Part shown: piece after piece, positions 57,487 to 64,000 of the stretch
Position numbering within the stretch: position 1 is the first letter of the stretch
How the letters are laid out: the number at the start of each line of letters is the position of its first letter
Notes under the pieces: generated by a model
Database searches by the model: none
What the model saw: the letters and a program-made list of their open reading frames with translations, nothing else
Told to the model about the DNA's origin: nothing
Source: Lucifuga dentata
Taxonomy: Eukaryota > Chordata > Actinopteri > Ophidiiformes > Bythitidae
NCBI GenBank assembly: GCA_014773175.1
Contig: VXCM01002124.1
Coordinates: 1 to 64,000, forward strand
Length of the DNA: 64,000 bases
Direction: 5' to 3'
Made by a program: the position numbers and the translations under genes

Positions 57487-58607
57487 NCGCATTGTGAGTC
57501 CTTACCAATCGACTCCGTAATCAGTCCAACTCCTCCTTAAAGTATCAGACTTCACCAGTGATGTAGTGGAAATTTTAAAAAAGGAGAATAAAAAAAACCT
57601 TCAAAACCAGGAGTCTAACGCGGACTATTGTACAATTAAAAAGAATAATAATAATAAATGCGGTATTAATTTATGTTTCTTTTTTTTCTGGAAATTATCT
57701 AGAATCTTTTATAATATTGCTATTATCTATCTATGTGACAAGACATTGGTTTGAAAGAGAAGGAACATTAAAGATGTGTTCTTTTACGCACACGATCACA
57801 ATATATCCTCATTATAATGACGCGTATCTCCTGGGTTTTACTACTATATATGACATAAGAACGAGCTTTGGTTGTGTTGTTGCATTTCCCCTTCATGAGC
57901 AGTACAAAGCGGGCTGATGTGGGAAACCTCCACCGTGTATGAGGTCTCCTTTCCGGCCAGTCCAACTCGTATCCTTCCCTCCGGTCCCAACCGACGTGCA
58001 GACAGAGGAAAGGGGGAATGACTGCCATGTGGGATCTGGTGCATCACAAATCAACATAACAAACAGTCTCTAATCGCAATTGAAGATGCCAGAATATGTA
58101 GGCTATATATGGATTATTTTTTATCCATCAATTACTTTTGTATTATTATTTTAGCACTATTATTATATGGTCCGATTCAGACCTGAGGGCGAGCTAAGAG
58201 CTATATACATATATTTCAAAAACCATGATCACATAGTCAGCATGGGGTAATTATCATATCTATACCACAGAAGGAGAAGAAACTTTACTGGCAGCTGTGT
58301 TGACTAGTCTGAGTAAAGTAAATGCAGGACAATCAGTTTTTGGAATAAGGCTGAAAACAAAACAAATAATTTTTTTAAATGTATATTTATTATAAAATAA
58401 ATTTTTTTTGGAAAATCTAAGCAAAATGAATTATAATTTAATTTTGCCTCATTCAAAAGTTCCTAATAAAATAATTCCCATTCAAGAAACCGTAATAATC
58501 GAGACTTGCAGTGGTGCTATAATTTTTATACACATCAAGCATGACAGTACTAAAAAAATAGTTTGTGTGTATATGTCTGTGTGTGTGTGTGTTTGCGTGT
58601 TTCCTTA

Positions 58608-58648
<41 letters not shown>

Positions 58649-58887
58649 TTGCGTGTTTCCTTAATTTTTCACCTGAAAGATTTTCATCTCCGTGCGTGTG
58701 TGTGTTGGTAGGTAAGAGTATACTAAATAAAATTAGCCTCATTATTTTAAGAATTTAACTAATTTAATATTTTTAATGTAATATTTGCGCTTCAAAAAAA
58801 ACATTGGTCAATAACGTGTATGGTAAAGTAATTTATTTCCATACTGAGGTCTGCCTAACCTGCCTAGCAACCTATTGTGACAGTGGA

Positions 58888-58893
<6 letters not shown>

Positions 58894-58927
<34 letters not shown>

Positions 58928-59012
58928 TATATATATACGTATATATACATATATATACATACATATATATACATATACATATATATACATATATATATAT
59001 ACGTATATATAT
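58894..59012. repeat. Compound AT / ATAC array
   Basis: About 120 bp of TA repeats, short CA runs and TATATACATA units; self-complementary and able to form cruciforms. Confidence 0.93.
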
Positions 59013-60265
59013 TACGTTAATTATTTTGGGATAATTATTTTGAAGGAAAGGTATAGAGGTGGTGAACTGTTTTGTTTGGTGAAAGGTTTGGTTATCATCT
59101 AGTCAGTCAAATACAGGGTACACCAGAAAGTGTGAGATCGGTGAATAAGGAAAACACTGTGTTAATGACAAAAAGCAAAGCAGGTTCCTGAAAAAATACG
59201 TCCTGTTGGAATCAGGACGGACCTCTGCGTGGATGCAACAAGCCTTGGAGTCTCTTCCTCTCCAGAGTTCCCAGATCGAGCTCGGTATACGCCGTGGCTC
59301 TGCGATCTGAGTTATTCCCCGGGGACCCGGACCTCAACAAACTGCCCCTCCTCTCACTTCACTACTGCAGCCGTGAAACTCCGCATGCACCATGTGCAGC
59401 ATTCATGCTGCCATACGGAATCAGCACATCACAAGCGAGTTTTGCTGCAATCAAAGCGAAAAGAAGTCAACTTGTGCATTTCTAGAAGAAGGAGAACATT
59501 GCTGCTGTCATAGATGTCAATACGTGAGAGTGGGATTAGAGTGCATTGAGCTAAAAGGTGGACTGATAAATACATTGGTATTTACAGGCAGGCGCACGAA
59601 CACACACACACACACACACACATACCTGCATTTCAAGTCCAGTTCAATGCCTGCGTCTTGTTGTTTTGTATTCCAAATCCCATCTGTTAAATAAAAAATT
59701 ACACCTAGGCTAAATGACCACCAGATAAGGATTGATAATGTGGCTACAGCATGTACAGCCCACGAATACTACCTGACTTTTGTGGAGATGATCAAATCAC
59801 GTTTGGAGCTTCAAACTGGAGCTATGTAACACCAAAGTAACAACAAACCTGACAACACACATTTAATAGCCTGTAAATAAGCAAACAGACTTAATGTGCT
59901 GAGATGAGCATGCCCAGCCTTGAGTTTGGCCCCATCACGCACAGCGCTGCTCCAAGAGGGATTCACGTGCTTTTTAGACAACAAAGACAGAACATAAAGC
60001 AGGGAATATTGAAAATTATGGCTCAGGGGCGAAACACAATATCCAGTCCAAACAGCTTTCTGTAGGCCTACCGGTAATTCAAACAATTAGCCTATATAAT
60101 ATACTACACATTATTTGACGGCATTGTGGGTGGCGACTTGAGCCCGCGTTTCCCCTGCTATCTCTGCGTGCGCATCTGTAGACTTGCTTGTATGTGTGTG
60201 TGTGCGCGCGCGTGCGCGTGTATGTCTCCGTGCGTTAATGTGCGTGTCGATAGTGTACCTACAAG

Positions 60266-60390
60266 CACCTTTGTGTGTGTGTGTGTGTGTGTGTGTGCGC
60301 ACACGCGCGTTATGGTGTGCGTGAGGTNCACCTTTGTGTGTGTGTGTGTGTGTGTGTGTGCGCACACGCGCGTTATGGTGTGCGTGAGGT
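60266..60390. other. Gap-joined duplication (assembly)
   Basis: Identical 62-bp copies at 60266-60327 and 60329-60390 around the N at 60328. Each holds a GT run, GCGCACACGCGCG and the unique TATGGTGTGCGTGAGGT. Confidence 0.9.
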
Positions 60391-61639
60391 CGGCGTTAAA
60401 AGCCATGATTTTCATGCCTGTGTGTTAATGTGCACATAACACTCGCAGTTAAATTCAAATGTGTGGAAAATATAAAACGCTACATTTTTAACATACATTT
60501 GATATTATATACCGAATGACAACGTATTCCCTATCACGCTTCTTTTTCTTCTCTCCCCTATTGTTAATTACAATAAACGTGTTCACAATATCTTATTTCT
60601 AAATATAGCAAATAATTAATAAAAAAAAATACAACATATAACTATATATTTTTTAAATTGTCCCTCTGAGATCACTTATAATTATTTGAGTTATTTTAAG
60701 GAGCTATAGATTTAACGTAATGTCCAGAGAATCAGATGGGAAAAGCAACACTGAATGTGCACTTCTAACCTCTCCAATCACAGCTGACGTTGTCTTACCG
60801 GCGTTGAAAGTGGGCTACACTTTAACAGGGATTTTCCGGTCCAGCGTGGCTCCCCAGAATCCACGTGAATATCACGAGCTGCATAGGATATGATAATGCA
60901 TTTATTTTCTCTGAAGGAATTTGACAAATCTAGAAATAACAACTGCGTGTATATTAATTTGCGATGTAACATATGCTACTTTACAGCACATTATTCCACA
61001 CGCGCGCGCACACACACACAAATATAAAAGGTATAGGGGTCGCCAGTTGTTAAAAAGGAAAGGGCATAAAAATATTGCTCCTCCAAAGGTCGATGCATTA
61101 AATATGGTATTCGATGAAATTCACAGCCAATACTTCAGTCTAAACAAATATTATAGACTAAGTAGGTCAAGTCTATATGCTTCCAATGAGGACAAATCGT
61201 ATGCAGAAAAAAAGCAGATGAGTTGAGTTTTGGTCGGGCAGCAGTTAGAACGTACAAAAGCAGGTTTCCAAGTGTAAAAAGGAAATGTCTTTGTTTAAGC
61301 TGCACTGCGTTAAAATAGGCGGTGTGAGGGATCACTTGACCACACAATCGATTATAGAATACTATTGCAGCATGAATTTGGATGTGGACCTATTGGGAAA
61401 TATCACACTATACATTCCAGTCTTATCATGACATTTTGCGGGCTCTCGCTATATATGATCCCAACACGGGAAGGTATTGAACGTGTACTATTAAAAGTGC
61501 TGGGTTCAATTTTCGCCGCAGCTTTGGAAATAGGAAGTTGTCCAAACTATATTATTTACTCGAACAGCTGAGGCAGTGGGTACTATTGTAAACTATTGTA
61601 ATGTTGACTGGGAGGGTGGGGATGGAATATCCATTTTTA

Positions 61640-61809
61640 TTTCATCACCTGTCAGCAGCGTCCAATGGGCGTCGACTCGGAGGGGCATTAATTGATGAAG
61701 GTGTCTCCAGACTGGCGCACCTCCCCTCTCTGTCATTTTATTTGTGGTTCACCCAGCAGCAAGAATAGCAGCTGCATTTTAGCTCTTATTCTGTTTCTCT
61801 CTCTCTGAT

Positions 61810-61840
<31 letters not shown>

Positions 61841-62202
61841 NAGGCAGTGGTGTATACCTACCCCTCGTCCTGCTGCCGACCAGAGGGGAGTGGAGCCGGC
61901 AGTGGCAGGTAGCAGCAGCTCCGGCTTGGTGGACGCATCCGTCGCATTCCTCCACCATGCCGGACCGGGACCACGGGCGACGAATGGATGCTGTCGGCTC
62001 ATTCAACCTATTCAACACCGGCAGGTCCATTTAACTCTGCATGTCAAACTTTGCAATTTCATGACGCAGCAGCACCAGTGTGGATGACTTAAAGGCATGA
62101 GCAAGGATGCCTCATCTCGCAACCCCATGCAATTTATTGGTAAATCCATAATGTACAGAGAGTGACTGCATGGATTAATACATTGGAGCGGATAGATAAA
62201 AC
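61640..62202 (+). promoter_or_regulatory. skida1 5' region (promoter or 5' UTR)
   Basis: A CCAAT box at 61662-61666 lies in a GC-rich context (CCAATGGGCGTCGACTCGG). A long CT array and T-run (61790-61840), an N, and then AG|GCAGTGG look like a polypyrimidine tract and acceptor, so a 5' untranslated exon may begin near 61844. The remaining stretch up to the ATG contains upstream ATGs and stops, as expected for 5' UTR. Confidence 0.45.
61790..61840. repeat. CT microsatellite and T-run
   Basis: CT array and seven T's just before an N and AG; possible polypyrimidine tract for a skida1 5' exon. Confidence 0.85.
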
Positions 62203-64000
62203 ATGGAAGACCCGGAGTGTGGCTATGAGGAAATGCAGGGAGTAAGATTGGGATACCTGCTCATCAAAGGCAAGCAAATGTTTGCTTTATCTCAGGTCTT
62301 CACCGACCTGCTGAAGAACATCCCCAGGACCACCGTGCACAAGCGCATGGACCACCTGAAGGTGAAAAAGCACCACTGTGACCTGGAGGAACTGCGGAAG
62401 CTCAAAGCAATAAACTCTGTAGCGTTCCACGCCGCCAAATGCACTCTCATATCGCGGGAGGATGTAGAGGCTCTGTATTTCTCCTGTAAAACGGAGCGGG
62501 TGTTGAAGTCCAACAAAAGGAAAGCGAAAGCGGGGTGTTCCCCGGGGGATGGAGACACGTCCTCGGGGCTCCTCCGTGCAAACACGGAGCTGTGGAAGGA
62601 AAAAGTTTGGTTTAGTTTGCACGGCGTCCCGGAGACTGTCACACTTCACAACAAAACGGGCAGGAGGAGAGAGCTGACTCCCTGCCTTCCTGACTCAAAA
62701 CTACCTCAATCTTACAACAAATCCCAACGCCGGGAATACCGATCGGCGACTAAGTCCTGTCACAAACACTTTAAAAACTATGAAACAGCTAAAATAACGG
62801 GGAACCGCGTTACTTGGAGCCAAAGGCACTCGTTTTTCCGGAGCGCAGTAAGCCGGCAGCCGCTGGTACTCCAGTCCGCCATAGCACAGTCCAGACTCTC
62901 GCGCTCAGCTGGCGACCTACTTCACAAAAGGAAGAGGAGGCGCGAGGGGGGCGGCGGCAGGGACAGCGCGAGACACTCGTGGAGCAGGAGCAGACACGCG
63001 CACCACCACGTACCACCGGTGTTGCTCGTACAACCCAAATCCACCGGCAGTCACGGGACTTCTTTTGGTGCTTTCCATCTCGGTCCGGATTTCTACCTTG
63101 ACCCCAGACCTCACCATCATCATCTACACCAACATCACCATCATCACCACCATCACCACCACCACGAACCGAGTTTCCCGGAGAGCTACAGCAGTGACAC
63201 CGAGTCCAGCACCTACACAGATCGGGAATACAACGACTCGGACTTCGGGTCTGGCTTCTCCACCAGCAGCAACTCTGGGAGCTCGGAGGAGGAAGATGAG
63301 GGGGAGGACGAAGATGAGTCACATTCAGAAAGTTCAGAGGTCAGCTCAGAGGAGGAGGAGAGCTCCTCTCATTCCGACTCCAGCTCGGTGTCCAGCCGTG
63401 TATCGGTTCAGAGCATCCGGTTCAGACGGGCTCGGGTCGGGTCTCTTGCCAAAACTCTCGGCACAAGTAAAGCACCTTTGGTTCTGCAGCCCACGTTTCA
63501 CTACAACCACCAGCAGCAAGAAAAACACAACAGGACACTGGGCCATGTTGCCACTTCTCAAACGGGAGACAATAGACATGAGAAACGTCAAAAATGTGAA
63601 TTCACATGCAGTGAAACTAGAAAGGACTCGGGACTCTTGCAGCCATCAACATTTAACTCCACTGTTATTGGAGAGTGTTTTTTCACTGACTCCAAAGGGG
63701 AAAAGGCTTCAGAGGCACACGGTGATCCTAACAGAAAGGACTCTGTGGATGGGCTGGCCCCTTATTCACCGGGTCCCAAACGAAATAAGGCCTTCCTCTC
63801 TGCACGCAGGACACCGGGGCATCCCACCAAATGTCCACCGGGAGTAAGTACATTATGTGACCACGAGAAAGACACCAAGCTCCCTAAATGTACCGAAAAA
63901 AGAGAGGCGAAAATCATCAGCCTAAAACTGCCCTCTCCGCTGAAAAAAATAAAGACCGAGGCTGAGGAGCTCTCTGTGACCGCCTCTCCCCAACCAGACA
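62203..64000 (+). CDS. skida1: skida1, SKI/DACH domain-containing 1, 5' part
   Basis: Open from the ATG (AAACATGGAA, good Kozak context) to the window end with no stop: 599 codons of a protein of about 900 residues in human. Residues about 13-100 form the SKI/DACH fold: GVRLGYLLIKGKQMFALSQV, LLKNIPRTTVHKRMDHLKVK and CTLISREDVEALYFS, nearly identical to human SKIDA1 as I recall it. Then come a basic HKRKRRR stretch (about 240), a His-rich run (about 302-317), a Ser/Glu/Asp-rich acidic region (about 327-400), and LPSPLKKIKTE near residue 580. The DACH-type fold suggests a nuclear transcriptional cofactor (inferred). Head-to-head with mllt10 as in human. The frame continues past a good donor-like GTAAGT at 63844. 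Confidence 0.95.
   Translation, partial: MEDPECGYEEMQGVRLGYLLIKGKQMFALSQVFTDLLKNIPRTTVHKRMDHLKVKKHHCDLEELRKLKAINSVAFHAAKCTLISREDVEALYFSCKTERVLKSNKRKAKAGCSPGDGDTSSGLLRANTELWKEKVWFSLHGVPETVTLHNKTGRRRELTPCLPDSKLPQSYNKSQRREYRSATKSCHKHFKNYETAKITGNRVTWSQRHSFFRSAVSRQPLVLQSAIAQSRLSRSAGDLLHKRKRRREGGGGRDSARHSWSRSRHAHHHVPPVLLVQPKSTGSHGTSFGAFHLGPDFYLDPRPHHHHLHQHHHHHHHHHHHEPSFPESYSSDTESSTYTDREYNDSDFGSGFSTSSNSGSSEEEDEGEDEDESHSESSEVSSEEEESSSHSDSSSVSSRVSVQSIRFRRARVGSLAKTLGTSKAPLVLQPTFHYNHQQQEKHNRTLGHVATSQTGDNRHEKRQKCEFTCSETRKDSGLLQPSTFNSTVIGECFFTDSKGEKASEAHGDPNRKDSVDGLAPYSPGPKRNKAFLSARRTPGHPTKCPPGVSTLCDHEKDTKLPKCTEKREAKIISLKLPSPLKKIKTEAEELSVTASPQPD

Larger units (their letters stand above)
53046..61600. other. 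mllt10-skida1 intergenic region
   Basis: About 8.5 kb between divergent genes. 53.69-53.75 kb is a GATA array. 53.96-56.58 kb is unusually free of microsatellites and Ns. 56.6 kb is an AAAG array, and 57.1-60.4 kb is rich in GT, AT and poly-A runs. Patches of higher CpG near 57.9-58.0 and 59.2-59.5 kb could be upstream regulatory sequence or non-coding exons of skida1. No protein-coding gene was recognised. Confidence 0.55.

Noticed and set aside
62810..63322. Open frame of 170 residues on the minus strand opposite skida1
   Set aside because: Shadow of the GC-rich, repetitive skida1 coding strand. The plus frame has the conserved SKI/DACH domain.
63065..63847. Open frame of 260 residues on the plus strand inside skida1
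   Set aside because: Out-of-frame shadow. Its TTITTITTTT stretch is the histidine run read in another frame.

Overview
This is vertebrate nuclear DNA, almost certainly from a teleost fish. It has spliced genes with GT-AG introns, dense dinucleotide and tetranucleotide microsatellites, AT-rich introns, several short DNA transposons, and repeat families I know from fish genomes. Two protein genes are recognisable. No bacterial, viral, CRISPR or toxin feature was found.

mllt10 (AF10) fills about 11.1-52.7 kb on the minus strand. Twenty coding exons could be placed by matching to the AF10 protein as I remember it and by checking splice phases exon by exon. They encode about 1,061 residues: the PHD1 / zinc-knuckle / PHD2 module (exons 1-6), the basic KHK region (exons 7-8), Ser-rich linkers (exons 9-14), the octapeptide motif (exon 15), the leucine zipper (exon 16) and the Gln-rich C-terminus (exons 17-20). 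The stop codon is lost at an N next to a poly-A run. skida1 (SKI/DACH domain-containing 1) begins at 62,203 on the plus strand and is still open at the window end. The two genes lie head to head about 9.5 kb apart. I recall the same pairing at human 10p12, which supports both identities. AF10 is a chromatin reader that partners DOT1L. SKIDA1 is a poorly characterised nuclear SKI/DACH protein.

Layout: 1-11 kb is the 3' flank of mllt10, with no recognisable coding sequence but with a CpG-rich patch at 4.1-4.4 kb and a CCAAT cluster at 9.1-9.3 kb. 11-52.7 kb is mllt10. Its introns hold four copies of one TTAA-flanked inverted-repeat element, a hAT-like element, a TA-flanked element, a 20-bp palindromic minisatellite and several fish dispersed repeats. 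52.74-53.05 kb is the probable mllt10 promoter. 53-62.2 kb is intergenic and includes a stretch of about 2.6 kb free of microsatellites. 62.2-64 kb is skida1.

Assembly quality matters here. There are 32 isolated single Ns. At least eight are flanked by exact direct copies of 46-67 bp, so contig overlaps were joined end to end without merging. One falls inside mllt10 exon 10 and creates a false frameshift; removing 67 nt restores both the frame and the splice phase. No previously undescribed biological system is evident. The most useful leads are the MITE family, microsatellites placed at mllt10 splice sites, the apparent erosion of the AF10 AT-hook, and the assembly errors.
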